64,000 bases of DNA from Pontibacter flavimaris (GTDB lineage Bacteria; Bacteroidota; Bacteroidia; Cytophagales; Hymenobacteraceae). Below are positions 9,090-16,764 of this stretch, one piece after another. The DNA lies in assembly GCF_001907195.1 (NCBI RefSeq), contig NZ_LVWA01000008.1, positions 1 through 64,000 on the forward strand. The letters are read 5' to 3'. The translations under genes and the position numbers were made by a program. Every line of letters begins with the position of its first letter. The stretch's first letter is position 1. The notes below the pieces were generated by a model. It was not told where the DNA came from. It saw only the letters and a program-made list of their open reading frames with translations, and did no database searches.

Positions 9090-10262
9090 TTAGCTCAAGG
9101 TCTTTTTCGCAAAGAAGGAAATCAGCAGGCCCGGAATAGCCAAGGCGATGGCCATTGTAGTCAGGACCATGGGGGAGTAAATGCCAAGCAGCAGCCCGGC
9201 ACCAGACGTTGCCAGCATAATGGAAAAATTGAAGGCAGAAGACTGCACTGAGGTGGCTACGTCCTTGGCACTTTCTACCTGCCTGCTCACAGCCGCCTGA
9301 AACAGCGTTACGAGCGGGCCAAATGAAAGTCCCCACAGGAAGAAAGCGAAATGGGCTATACCTGTCGTTCCACCAAACAGTATAAAGACAAGCATGGAAA
9401 CGATCAGCAAGGCAAACATGGCCACAGTCAGCAGCCTCAGGTATAGATCCGTGTATTTTATGGCCAGCAGGACAGAGATCAGGGAGCCGGCCCCAAAAAG
9501 CAACAAAGCGCTTTCTATTCCGCCGGCAAGTTCTATTTCATCCACCAGGCTGGTGATGTACACATATACGCCGTAATGTGCGCTCACACCAAGCAGCGTA
9601 AGCAAAAGGACAATTAAAACCGCCGGAATTTTGAGCAGGGCAAACGGCGAAGAGCTTTTAGTGAGTTTCTCTCCCGGCGTAGAGGGCAATACGAAAATGC
9701 ACAGCAGGGCAATAGCCAATATAAATATACCGAGCGCTATAAATTCAGTACGCCAGCCATATTCATTGCCGATAAAAGTTACGATCGGCATCCCCAGGCT
9801 GATGCCCAGGGTGTTTCCCGCCATGATGACCGCGATGGCCTTGCCGTGTTGCTCCTCGTTAACCAGGCGCATGCCGTAGGCTGCAATCATGGGCCACATC
9901 ACACCGGCACAGATGCCGCCAATAATCCGGAGAAATATGATCACCGTGTAATGTAGGGAGAGGCCCGCCACAATATTTGAAACAGCAAAACCCGCCAGCA
10001 AAACCAGTAACAAAATTTTACGGTTGAACTGCATGGTCAGTGACACGAGCGGAATCGCGAAAATAGCAGAGGCGATGGCGTAATACCCCACCAAATTACC
10101 GCCCTGCACCTCACTGATGTTCAACTCTGCCATCATTTGCGGGAGAACGCCCGAAGGCATCAACTCCGAAAGAATCCCGACAAATGTTACAGAGGACATC
10201 AACACCATGATCAGCCATGGGAAATGCACATTATCACTGATAGCAGTTTGTTGTTGGTGCAT
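9090..10262 (-). CDS. MFS transporter, DHA1 (AraJ/YdhP-like) family
   Basis: 390 residues with about 12 hydrophobic helices. After a short hydrophilic N-terminus, the first helix contains FVGILSELMPSGVLPQMMAELNIS, the signature start of the AraJ/YdhP drug and arabinose efflux group. It also shows the loop motif LRIIGGICAGVMWPMIAAYGMRLV and the motif-C-like GNTLGISLGMPIVTFIG. It is probably a proton-driven exporter of small molecules in the inner membrane. The convergent neighbour is a nucleobase deaminase, which may be coincidence. Confidence 0.8.
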   Translation of the reverse strand: MHQQQTAISDNVHFPWLIMVLMSSVTFVGILSELMPSGVLPQMMAELNISEVQGGNLVGYYAIASAIFAIPLVSLTMQFNRKILLLVLLAGFAVSNIVAGLSLHYTVIIFLRIIGGICAGVMWPMIAAYGMRLVNEEQHGKAIAVIMAGNTLGISLGMPIVTFIGNEYGWRTEFIALGIFILAIALLCIFVLPSTPGEKLTKSSSPFALLKIPAVLIVLLLTLLGVSAHYGVYVYITSLVDEIELAGGIESALLLFGAGSLISVLLAIKYTDLYLRLLTVAMFALLIVSMLVFILFGGTTGIAHFAFFLWGLSFGPLVTLFQAAVSRQVESAKDVATSVQSSAFNFSIMLATSGAGLLLGIYSPMVLTTMAIALAIPGLLISFFAKKTLS

Positions 10263-10689
10263 GAGATTTATTTTTAGAGCCCTTTTTTAAATTTTGTTAA
10301 TTCTGATAGAGTGAGATACCCTACTTCTTTGTTTCCAGACTGGTTGTATCATTTGGTGCAAAATCTTACAGCCACTTTTGCCCTTGGTGCCTGCAGGAGT
10401 TCATGTCTGCAGGAAGCGACGCAAATCACTTTGTAGCGAAACTATAGATTTCGCACTGCTGCACTCAAGTGGATTGTATCTTAAATTTTCCAGCGATTTT
10501 TCTGGATTTTCCATGTCGAGGCTGCACTCTTTTTAACAGTTTGAGCGATGGTTTACAGAAATTTGTTAATCACAAATATATACGGAGCCCATCTGTCCAT
10601 GGACACGTCAAAAATCAAACAAATGGCTTTCAATATTTCACTAGCGGGTGGTGCGTATTAATCTGTAATTGACAATCTTTCTTTGGGTA
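10263..10689. other. Intergenic, no gene recognised
   Basis: Upstream region of the MFS gene on one side and the umuC tail fragment on the other. It should contain the right-hand junction of the segment that splits umuC, but I could not identify terminal repeats or a target duplication by eye. Confidence 0.35.
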
Positions 10690-11111
10690 CCCAGGAAATG
10701 GAGGCCTGTATTTTTCTTTTCACTGTCTTGTCCTGATAAAGGTTGACAGTATCAAATGTTAGCTTCTTCAACAGGTTTACACTTTTCACGACTCCGAACC
10801 CGAGCTCATCCACTGTGCCCTTAAGGCGCTTAGGGAGATCTACCGCCCCGGCTTCCGCTACCGTATAACCGGTCTGCTGCTGCTTGACCTGGTGCCCAGC
10901 AGTTCCGTACAGCCTAGTCTGTTGGGATACAGAGGACAGGGAAAAGCACGCGTAACTTGTGCAGACGCTGGATAGCTGGCGGGAGCGCTTCGGCCACAGT
11001 GCTCTCAAGTATGGGGCGCAGAGCACGGCACAGAAGTGGGGGCTAAGGCAGTAGAATCTCTCGCCCTGCTACACCACGATCCGTCTCTCGGATCTGATTA
11101 AGGCAATGTGA
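10690..11111 (+). pseudogene. umuC: UmuC C-terminal fragment, decayed
   Basis: The plus strand, read across several frames, gives the little-finger/C-terminal part of UmuC: QYSNV-like residues near 10,750, then DSEPELIHCALKALREIY followed by RPGFRYRITGLLLLDLVP in one frame, and finally NLSPCYTTIRLSDLIKAM with a TGA at 11,109-11,111, matching the usual LSPRYTT ending. At least two frameshifts and a stop interrupt it. It supplies exactly the part missing from the fragment at 952-1770, so both probably derive from one gene. Confidence 0.7.
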
Positions 11112-11233
11112 CGTAAAAGAGGTCTTGCCCTACGCGGAACTGACCCAGGCTGCGTTACATGGTTGCACCCATGCCAAGCTGATGTGCTTCCAAAGTTGCG
11201 TATGCCAGATATTCTGTGACCCATTCAATAGCT

Positions 11234-11425
11234 ATGACAAAACACTTTTGCCGATACCTTCTTCTGCTATTCATAGTCCTCTCAGGCTGCAAGGGCTCGG
11301 AGGTCGAGCCACAGAAGGCACTGACCCTGGAGGAGCAGCAATTGCTACTGGGAAACCCCAGCGGGGCCACAGCGGATGCCGGCAGTCCCGAGATACAAAC
11401 GAGCCGGCGACTGTGCCGAGTTTAG
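11234..11425 (+). pseudogene. DNA/RNA non-specific endonuclease lipoprotein, N-terminal remnant
   Basis: From ATG 11,234: signal peptide ending in lipobox VLSGC, then LTLEEQQLLLGNPSGATADA. In Bacteroidota this phrase is the N-terminal linker of secreted His-Me-finger (NucA/NUC1-like) DNA/RNA endonucleases. Here the frame ends after about 20 more residues and the catalytic DRGH and Asn region is absent downstream. An intact short lipoprotein cannot be ruled out, but truncation is more likely given the other broken genes around it. Confidence 0.55.
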
Positions 11426-11750
11426 CCGATAAAAGGGACAGCACAGCATGGAAGACCAGGCACAGCCAGCACACACCAAGGACTAAGGACCACGTGTTGG
11501 CCCCTCGTAAAGAGCCAGCCTGAATTCCCCGATCTTCTACTCCTGCACAAAGCGGGATCTTGGAGGAACCCGTAAAAACACGGCCTCGTGGAGCACCGAA
11601 GCCCCGGCAGAAGACCTTTACGAGATGGGAAGCGACGAAGAAGTGTAAAACAGGCTGCAGGAGCATGTGAGGGTACGCTTGCTTTTTCAGGTATATTACC
11701 TTAGTTTACAGTACATTTTCTACCGGATTGCTCACCTTAAACTATAGCCA
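11426..11750. other. Intergenic, no gene recognised
   Basis: GC-rich debris after the nuclease remnant, ending in the upstream region of the Tat-exported isomerase-like gene. A short frame ending in a Glu/Asp-rich tail near 11,646 is open, but I recognise nothing in it. Confidence 0.4.
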
Positions 11751-12728
11751 ATGTCAACAGATCGTCGCAGGTTTCTGCAGCAGCTGAGCGGTGCCGCCGC
11801 CGTCCTGGCCGGAGCTTCCCTTTTAGGCCCTGATGTCTTTGCCGCGCAGCCACCCAAAAAGCTTTTCTTTAAGATTTCGCTTGCGCAGTGGTCGCTGCAC
11901 AAGTCACTGTTCAAAAAAGAGATAGACACACTGGACTTCCCGCGGCTGGCCCGCGAAGTATACCAGATAGATGCGGTGGAGTACGTGAACCAGTTCTTTA
12001 AAGACAAAGTCTCCGACCAGCAGTACCTGCGCCAGCTGCTGCGCCGCAGCCAGGACTACGGCGTGGTTAACAACATGATCATGATTGACGAGGAAAGCGA
12101 CCTGGGCGATGCGGACCAAAGCAAGCGGCTGAAAGCCGTGGAGGTGCACAGCCGCTGGGCCGATGCCGCCAGGTTCTTGGGCTGCCGCATGATTAGGGTC
12201 AATGCCTTTGGCGCCGGCAGCAAGCAGGAGGCGAAAGAGGCCGTAGTGGATGGGTTGGGGCGGCTGGGCGAATACTGCCACCAGATCGGTCTGCAGTTGG
12301 TCACCGAGAACCACGGCGGCCTGTCGTCGGATGCCGAGTGGCTTGCCGACGTGCTGCGGCAGATTGGCCAGCCCTACGTCGGCTCCTTGCCGGATTTTAC
12401 CAACTGGTGCCTTCGGCGCGAGGGGCCCGGCTTCTGGGGCGGCAAATGCCTGGAGGAGTACGACCCCTACAAAGGCGTGGCCACCCTGATGCCTTTTGCC
12501 GCCGGCGTAAGCGCCAAGGCCTTTGACTTTGACGCGGAAGGCAATTGCCTGGATATCGATTACACCAGGATGCTCCAGATTGTGAAAGACGCCGGCTACA
12601 CCGGCTATATCGGCATCGAGTATGAGGGGGAGAGCCTGCCGGAAAAAGAGGGCATCCTGAAAACGAAAGCCCTGCTGCAGCGCGTAGGGGCCAGGCTGGG
12701 CGAAGTAGAAGGCAGCCGCCGTAGGTAG
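11751..12728 (+). CDS. Tat-exported sugar phosphate isomerase/epimerase-like TIM barrel
   Basis: 325 residues. The N-terminus has a twin-arginine signal (DRRRFLQQLSGAAAVLAGAS, cleavage after FAA), pointing to folded export. The mature part is an AP-endonuclease-2-like TIM barrel: KISLAQWSLH at strand 1, DAVEYVN at strand 2, LQLVTENHGG (Glu-Asn-His, probable metal ligands), GSLPDFTNW (Asp), and GYIGIEYEGE (Glu) near the C-terminus. Such proteins isomerise or epimerise free sugars, and exported copies are common in Bacteroidota. GC-rich codon use differs from the AT-rich element to the right. No partner gene is adjacent. Confidence 0.8.
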   Translation: MSTDRRRFLQQLSGAAAVLAGASLLGPDVFAAQPPKKLFFKISLAQWSLHKSLFKKEIDTLDFPRLAREVYQIDAVEYVNQFFKDKVSDQQYLRQLLRRSQDYGVVNNMIMIDEESDLGDADQSKRLKAVEVHSRWADAARFLGCRMIRVNAFGAGSKQEAKEAVVDGLGRLGEYCHQIGLQLVTENHGGLSSDAEWLADVLRQIGQPYVGSLPDFTNWCLRREGPGFWGGKCLEEYDPYKGVATLMPFAAGVSAKAFDFDAEGNCLDIDYTRMLQIVKDAGYTGYIGIEYEGESLPEKEGILKTKALLQRVGARLGEVEGSRRR

Positions 12729-12829
12729 CGCCTCTGAAGGGGCAAGCAATGCCGGGTTTACGATGTCATTTTAAAATATAAACCCGATTTTGCTGTCGCT
12801 ACTGGTGAATGGCTACAAAAGAAGCTGGT

Positions 12830-13059
12830 CAAGTCCAAGCTCCTTCCGCAACACCACCCTCCCTGCGCTCTACCTACATGACGGTCGCTTCGCCACCTTC
12901 GAGCAGGTACTTGAGTACTATACTTCTGGCATTGAACTTTCCGCCATGCTACCACCATAGCTGCGAAAGGAATAGCAGGCATACCGTTAAAGGCGCAGAG
13001 CAGGAACGAAACATCATGTTTTAAAAACTTTGACAGAAGAGTCATTTGGCATCAAATAG
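12830..13059 (+). pseudogene. Di-heme cytochrome c peroxidase (MauG/CCP-like) C-terminal remnant
   Basis: A plus-strand frame reads NTTLPALYLHDGRFATFEQV followed by LEYYTSGIELSAMLPP; the family hallmark is YMHDGRFATLEEVLxHYNSG. After a stop, other frames continue with KGIAGIPLKAQ and TLTEESFGIK ending at 13,059, the usual C-terminus of these periplasmic peroxidases. Frame changes around LFKVPSLRN-like sequence near 12,830 and the absence of both heme-binding CxxCH motifs show it is a fragment only. Confidence 0.7.
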
Positions 13060-13349
13060 GGTTAGCATCTGTCAGGGAGTAACCGTAATTCCTTTTGCGC
13101 AATCAACATGAAAGGTGAATCTAACCGAGCTTTTCTTGATATCAGCCTGCTTACTGTCTCAGTACTTCTAACGACAATGACATGGGCTGAGGTAAGTATT
13201 TAAGCCATATGGATTACAAATGATACCGACTGCCTTTCATAACATGCTTCTTGCGTCTGTAACTCAGATAGAGTTTGCCTTCTAATTCCTTCTACCCATA
13301 CCGCCACTTTGGACTTTTAGGGTAGCGGGGATTAGCCCTGTCTAAACTA

Positions 13350-13616
13350 TTACACAATGGAGAATATTAATGGCTTGATTTTTTTAATATTAAACCCTGT
13401 TTCTGGATTAGAAAAGGAGTATAATTTGGTGAGGGGGCAAATTCTGATACCAGAGTTTTGCTTTAGAATCCCCTTTACCGCCTGTGCCTGTTCGGACTCA
13501 TAAAAGTAGAGGCGAATACCTCTCTTGTTGACTGGGATTTCCTTGTTACTTACTTTTAAATAAACCGTACCCACAGAAAGCTTGAGGAACGCTGCAGCCT
13601 GCGCGACAGTAAGCAT
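13350..13616 (-). CDS. Excisionase-like helix-turn-helix protein (relic element)
   Basis: 88 residues. The first half, MLTVAQAAAFLKLSVGTVYL and then a basic wing with RLYF, is the HTH_17/AlpA-type DNA-binding fold and resembles the protein at 24,512-24,865 in the intact element. The second half (after about residue 55) looks random, so the gene was probably truncated and reads into foreign sequence. A strong Shine-Dalgarno (AAGGAGGA, about 13,620-13,630 on the minus strand) precedes the start, unlike the host genes here. It sits beside the dead integrase fragment and probably belonged to the same earlier element. Confidence 0.6.
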   Translation of the reverse strand: MLTVAQAAAFLKLSVGTVYLKVSNKEIPVNKRGIRLYFYESEQAQAVKGILKQNSGIRICPLTKLYSFSNPETGFNIKKIKPLIFSIV

Positions 13617-13787
13617 TTTCTCCTCCTTCTCGGGAGCCTATCTTTCCAGGAGAAGCTGCTCAATGCGGCTCACGCACTGCCTGAGGAAGTTTTTCAAACG
13701 TTAGATATTCTATACTTATTTTTCATTAAAGTGTAGAACAAAGCACAACATGAATGATTTGGGATTACCTGCAGATCTCATGAGCTA

Positions 13788-14052
13788 TCACTTAAGCTTA
13801 AGGATGATTCGATTGGCCGCTTCCCGCTTCGAACGATCTATCACCTTGACATAGATCTATGTGGTCTTTAACTCCCGGTGTCCCAGCAGTTTTGAGACGG
13901 TGTAGATGTCTGTTCCGTGTGAAAGCTGCAGCGTGGCATAGGTGTGCCTGAAACCGTGAAAGGTGACGTATTTTGTGATGCCTGCTGCCTTTACCCAGTC
14001 CCGTAAAAGCGTATTGTTTTGGGCAGAATACGATAAGTCCTGAAATATTGCT
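13788..14052 (-). pseudogene. Tyrosine integrase C-terminal fragment (relic element)
   Basis: The minus strand from about 14,052 to the stop at 13,788 reads IFQDLSYSAQNNTLLRDWVK, ITKYVTFHGFRHTYATLQLS, a glycine-containing turn, TVSKLLGHRELKTT, an in-frame TAG, then IYVKVIDRSKREAANRI. It keeps the HxxR, GHR and Tyr of the catalytic site and closely matches the C-terminal third of the intact integrase at 25,726-26,862. The N-terminal two thirds are gone. It is the remains of a related integrase, at the position an integrase would have at the right end of an earlier element. Confidence 0.85.
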
Positions 14053-14218
14053 TTTAAATGCAGATAGAGTTATTAAGTATCGTTAGAGTTAAATAAGTCA
14101 AATAAACTTTCGTTTTCAGTGCTGAGGTATAAATACTGTTTTTTTGGTACAGCCGAGGTGCAACACCAATATAAACTTAAGAATATTGTTTTTGCTTAGC
14201 AATAAGGCGAAGACGCAA

Positions 14219-14251
14219 AAAAGCCTGATTATCAAGTGTAATCAGGCTTTT
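14219..14251 (-). terminator. Hairpin terminator in the relic right end
   Basis: Perfect 13-bp stem (AAAAGCCTGATTA pairing with TAATCAGGCTTTT), 7-nt loop, followed on the minus strand by six Ts. It lies 32 bases inside the attL copy of the mnmE tail, the same spacing and orientation as the hairpin at 27,615-27,647 next to intact mnmE. It would have terminated mnmE transcription when the earlier element abutted the gene. Confidence 0.75.
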
Positions 14252-14283
14252 GGTTTGTTGTAATATTGGCTCATTTAGGGATC

Positions 14284-14301
14284 CTACTTACCGATGCAGA
14301 A
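14284..14301 (-). repeat. attL: 18-bp direct repeat of the mnmE 3' end
   Basis: On the minus strand this is TTCTGCATCGGTAAGTAG, which reads F-C-I-G-K-stop, the MnmE C-terminus. It matches 27,681-27,698 at 16 of 18 positions, with an exact 11-bp core (CCGATGCAGAA on the plus strand, 14,291-14,301). The two differences are synonymous in the MnmE frame. It marks the left boundary of the element and the right boundary of the relic. Confidence 0.85.
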
Positions 14302-14477
14302 AGTACAGATTTAGTATAACTGGTTGAAAATTAGTATTATATATAAATTCTAAGCTTGCCAAGGTACATCTGGTGCCCAAATCTATGCACTTTCTATAAT
14401 CCCCTATTAGTCTAGAATTAATTTATGTATTTTGTGCCGAAATAGTTGATGCTAATTAAGGTATATATATAATAGGT

Positions 14478-15506
14478 ATGGATATTACAGACGCTATAAA
14501 AAAGCTCGAGATTAATAAAAAGTACCCTGATACGGTACTAAGTGGATTTAAAACTTTAGATGAATTTACTGGGGGGTTCCAGAAAGGTAACCTTTACATT
14601 ATAGCTGGTAAGTCATCCATGTGTAAATCTGCCTTAGTACTTAATATTACTAGGAATGTGACAGTATCGCAAAATAAGGGTGTTTTGTTTTTTACATTAG
14701 AGCAATCTAGTGAAAAGCTATGCAATAGGCTCCTTGCAATTGAGAGTGAGATAGAGCTAGATAAAATTTGTAGTGATAAGCCACTAGAGGCTTATGAATG
14801 GGCTAAAATAGAGCTGGAAGTGAATCGTCTCACAGAAAAGCCACTATACATAGATGATGAAAAAATAACTATTAATAAACTTGCCAACTATGCACAAAGA
14901 ATGGTAGAGGAGCATGGGGTTAAGCTAATCATAGTAGATGATATTCATAGACTGGCCATAGCAGATGAGCTAAAGAAAGCTACAGCCACAAGGGAGCAGG
15001 AGGTTTCACATAATGTACGAGAATTGAAAGCTCTAGCCTTAGAGCTAAATTTACCTATCATAGCTATATCTCAGCTAAATAAGGGCTCAGATAATAAGAA
15101 CCCTTACGCCAGTAAAAAACCCATCTTAGCAGACCTAAAGGACTCTGGCTCTATAGAGGATGAGGCTGATATGATTATGCTCTTGTACAGGCCTGAAAAG
15201 TATGGGTTTACAGAGGATGATTGGGGTATGCCCACAGCAGGAGTAGTGACCGTTACTATAGCTAAAAATAGGGATGGGAATACCACCGCTCCAGATAAAG
15301 GGCTAAAATTAAAATTTATTGATAAATATGTAAAGTTTGCAGAATATGAGGAGGATGATTTCAAAAGTTTTGGCTTTGACGCTCTCCCTAACAGTACCTT
15401 TGACGCTGATACCCCTGCCTCTATACGCTTAGGTAGCCGTATGAATGATGGTGGTGGGTCTGGGGGATTCCCTTATTCAAATTTTGATGAGGAGCCACCC
15501 TTTTAA
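14478..15506 (+). CDS. DnaB-like helicase core protein with SSB-like C-terminal tip
   Basis: 342 residues corresponding only to the RecA-fold C-terminal domain of replicative DnaB helicases; the primase-binding N-terminal domain is absent. Visible are FKTLDEFTGGFQKGNLYIIA, the Walker A loop GKSSMCKS (residues 44-51), FFTLEQSS (motif 1a), LIIVDDIHRL (Walker B, near 150), IISQL-type AISQLNKGSD, and LKDSGSIEDEADMIMLLYRP with TVTIAKNRDGNT (motif 4/Arg region). The Gly before the Walker A Lys is Cys (codon TGT), an unusual change. The tail is Gly-rich and ends DEEPPF, like the acidic tip of SSB. It probably acts in element replication or host fork takeover. First gene inside attL. Confidence 0.8.
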   Translation: MDITDAIKKLEINKKYPDTVLSGFKTLDEFTGGFQKGNLYIIAGKSSMCKSALVLNITRNVTVSQNKGVLFFTLEQSSEKLCNRLLAIESEIELDKICSDKPLEAYEWAKIELEVNRLTEKPLYIDDEKITINKLANYAQRMVEEHGVKLIIVDDIHRLAIADELKKATATREQEVSHNVRELKALALELNLPIIAISQLNKGSDNKNPYASKKPILADLKDSGSIEDEADMIMLLYRPEKYGFTEDDWGMPTAGVVTVTIAKNRDGNTTAPDKGLKLKFIDKYVKFAEYEEDDFKSFGFDALPNSTFDADTPASIRLGSRMNDGGGSGGFPYSNFDEEPPF

Positions 15507-15519
15507 TCCTGCTTATTAT

Positions 15520-15551
15520 AGCCCCTTAGAGTTTCTAAGGGGCTTTTTTGT
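15520..15551 (+). terminator. Rho-independent terminator after the helicase gene
   Basis: AGCCCCTTAG stem pairing with CTAAGGGGCT, a 4-5 nt loop, then TTTTTTGTTTT. It starts 13 bases after the helicase stop codon. Confidence 0.85.
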
Positions 15552-15717
15552 TTTATAAGGGTAGTACAGAAATTTAGGCAGGTAATTAATCTAGCTTTGA
15601 TAATCTATGATTATTAATTAAAAAAAATACAATATATTAAGAATATCGTCTTTTTGATGTTTATTTTAATTTATTCTTATCCAAACGCCTCAAAAATTCC
15701 CTATACTCTTTTGTAAT

Positions 15718-15750
15718 AACTAGAGGACTGTTTTAAGCCTCTAGTTTTAC
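15718..15750 (+). terminator. Hairpin AACTAGAGG/CCTCTAGTT followed by T-run
   Basis: Perfect 9-bp arms at 15,718-15,726 and 15,738-15,746 with an 11-nt loop and a short TTTT. It resembles a terminator but no gene ends before it; it may instead end a small transcript starting after the helicase terminator, or form part of the structured region to its right. Confidence 0.45.
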
Positions 15751-15768
15751 ATTCTGGAGGTTGTCGGT

Positions 15769-15969
15769 GTGACTACGTACGCTCGCTTTCAGTCTTACGT
15801 CCAAGAGGTTTCCACGGGACAACTCAGCAAAGCTATGGAGGGAGGGGCACAATGGTCATTAGCGTGTTACATAGCAAACTGTCAGAATCTTCGGCCTTTG
15901 TGTCTGGCAGCCTTGATACTCAAAACAAGTATTAAGTATGGCTACCCCTGTAGCGTTAGCTCTGCCTAA
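15769..15969 (+). CDS. Possible small protein (GTG start) or structured RNA
   Basis: 66 codons from GTG 15,769, preceded by GGAGG 8 bases upstream. The product has no recognisable domain; its middle is mildly hydrophobic and Cys-rich (LACYIANC, RPLCLAALIL). GC content and codon choice are unlike neighbouring element genes, and the 3' end overlaps a large inverted repeat (15,940-15,988). These features fit a structured RNA about as well as a protein, so I hold both options open. Confidence 0.35.
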   Translation: MTTYARFQSYVQEVSTGQLSKAMEGGAQWSLACYIANCQNLRPLCLAALILKTSIKYGYPCSVSSA

Positions 15970-15988
15970 AGCTCATTAAGGGGTAGCC
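15940..15988. repeat. Inverted repeat GGCTACCCCT ... AGGGGTAGCC
   Basis: Ten-base perfect outer arms (15,940-15,949 and 15,979-15,988) with a second inner pairing (AGCT with AGCT around CTGCCTAA). No T-run follows, so a simple terminator is unlikely. It sits at the end of the GC-rich 15.75-16.0 kb island. Confidence 0.6.
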
Positions 15989-16029
15989 TGCCTTAAGCCT
16001 AAAACAACCCTATTTAGACTTAGATATTA

Positions 16030-16476
16030 ATGGGAAATAGATTTATAACAGTGATAAACTTAAAGATGATGGAGAAAATGACAGAGAGAGAAAAAGAGTA
16101 CCTGCCACTGCTAAAATATGTAATGATACTCAGTGAAAAGGGGATACCCACCACAGTTGAGTCAGTGGGTAATGGAATGATGATAGGCTCTTATGATGCC
16201 AAATATGAGGATGGCAAGTGGTACATATCCAAAGACGATATGCTTAAACGCATAAGACAAAACACAAATAAAAAGATAGAGCCTATTGAGGCCGGTCATT
16301 ATTCTATCCATGGTCTCCTCTACCACCTTAGCGAAAGTGGAATAGATTTCGATGAGGGCAATATTACTAATTTTATTATTACTGGCAGGCTGGAATATAA
16401 GCAAGATAACTTTGGCAGGTTTGTCATCCCAGCACACGAGCTGGAGAAACTGGTAAAGAAATATAGTAGAAATTAA
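16030..16476 (+). CDS. Protein with two tandem excisionase-like wHTH modules
   Basis: 148 residues from ATG 16,030; ATG 16,078 is an attractive alternative because GGAG lies just upstream. Two similar halves are visible: YLPLLKYVMILSEKGIPTT, then a turn, a wing and KWYISKDDMLKRI; and YSIHGLLYHLSESGIDFDE, then FIITGRLEY, a wing and RFVIPAHELEKLVKKY. Each half has the layout of a short winged HTH of the MerR/excisionase type. The next gene carries a single module of the same kind. A DNA-binding regulator or recombination directionality factor is inferred; no named family was recognised. Confidence 0.6.
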   Translation: MGNRFITVINLKMMEKMTEREKEYLPLLKYVMILSEKGIPTTVESVGNGMMIGSYDAKYEDGKWYISKDDMLKRIRQNTNKKIEPIEAGHYSIHGLLYHLSESGIDFDEGNITNFIITGRLEYKQDNFGRFVIPAHELEKLVKKYSRN

Positions 16477-16489
16477 TAAGGGAGGTATT

Positions 16490-16705
16490 ATGATGGAAAC
16501 CATACAACAAGACCAGGCATTTTATACAGTAAAGCAGTTAAGCGCTGCTCTCACTCAGAAGGGTATGCCTATTAACTGCCAAACATTACGCTACTATATA
16601 AATACAGGGCGCATAAAGGCAACTAGAGATGTAATAAGGCCTTTACTATGGGTAGTGCCACATCAAGAGCTGTTACGCCTAGTAAACCAAGGGCAACAAG
16701 ATTAA
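16490..16705 (+). CDS. Small excisionase-like wHTH protein
   Basis: 71 residues: YTVKQLSAALTQKGMPINCQ, then TLRYYINTGRIKATRD and a wing ending LLWVVPHQELLRLV. The TLRYYINTGRI turn is the MerR/HTH_17 recognition-helix pattern. The start at 16,490 is supported by GGGAGG 7 bases upstream; the gap to the preceding gene is 13 bases, so the two are cotranscribed. It is a likely small regulator or excision factor of the element. Confidence 0.65.
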   Translation: MMETIQQDQAFYTVKQLSAALTQKGMPINCQTLRYYINTGRIKATRDVIRPLLWVVPHQELLRLVNQGQQD

Positions 16706-16736
16706 TTACATAAACTTCTTTCATATAACCGCAAAT

Positions 16737-16764
16737 GAGCCTCTTTTAGAGGCTTTTTTGTTTT
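16737..16764 (+). terminator. Terminator of the wHTH operon
   Basis: GAGCCTCTTTTAGAGGC hairpin followed by TTTTTTGTTTT, 32 bases after the stop codon at 16,705. Confidence 0.85.

Noticed and set aside
10658..11026. Minus-strand frame resembling the C-terminus of a serine recombinase (TVKRKIQASI)
   Set aside because: The plus strand of the same bases encodes clear UmuC C-terminal sequence (ELIHCALKALREIYRPGFRY, LSPCYTT), so the minus-strand resemblance is treated as chance.
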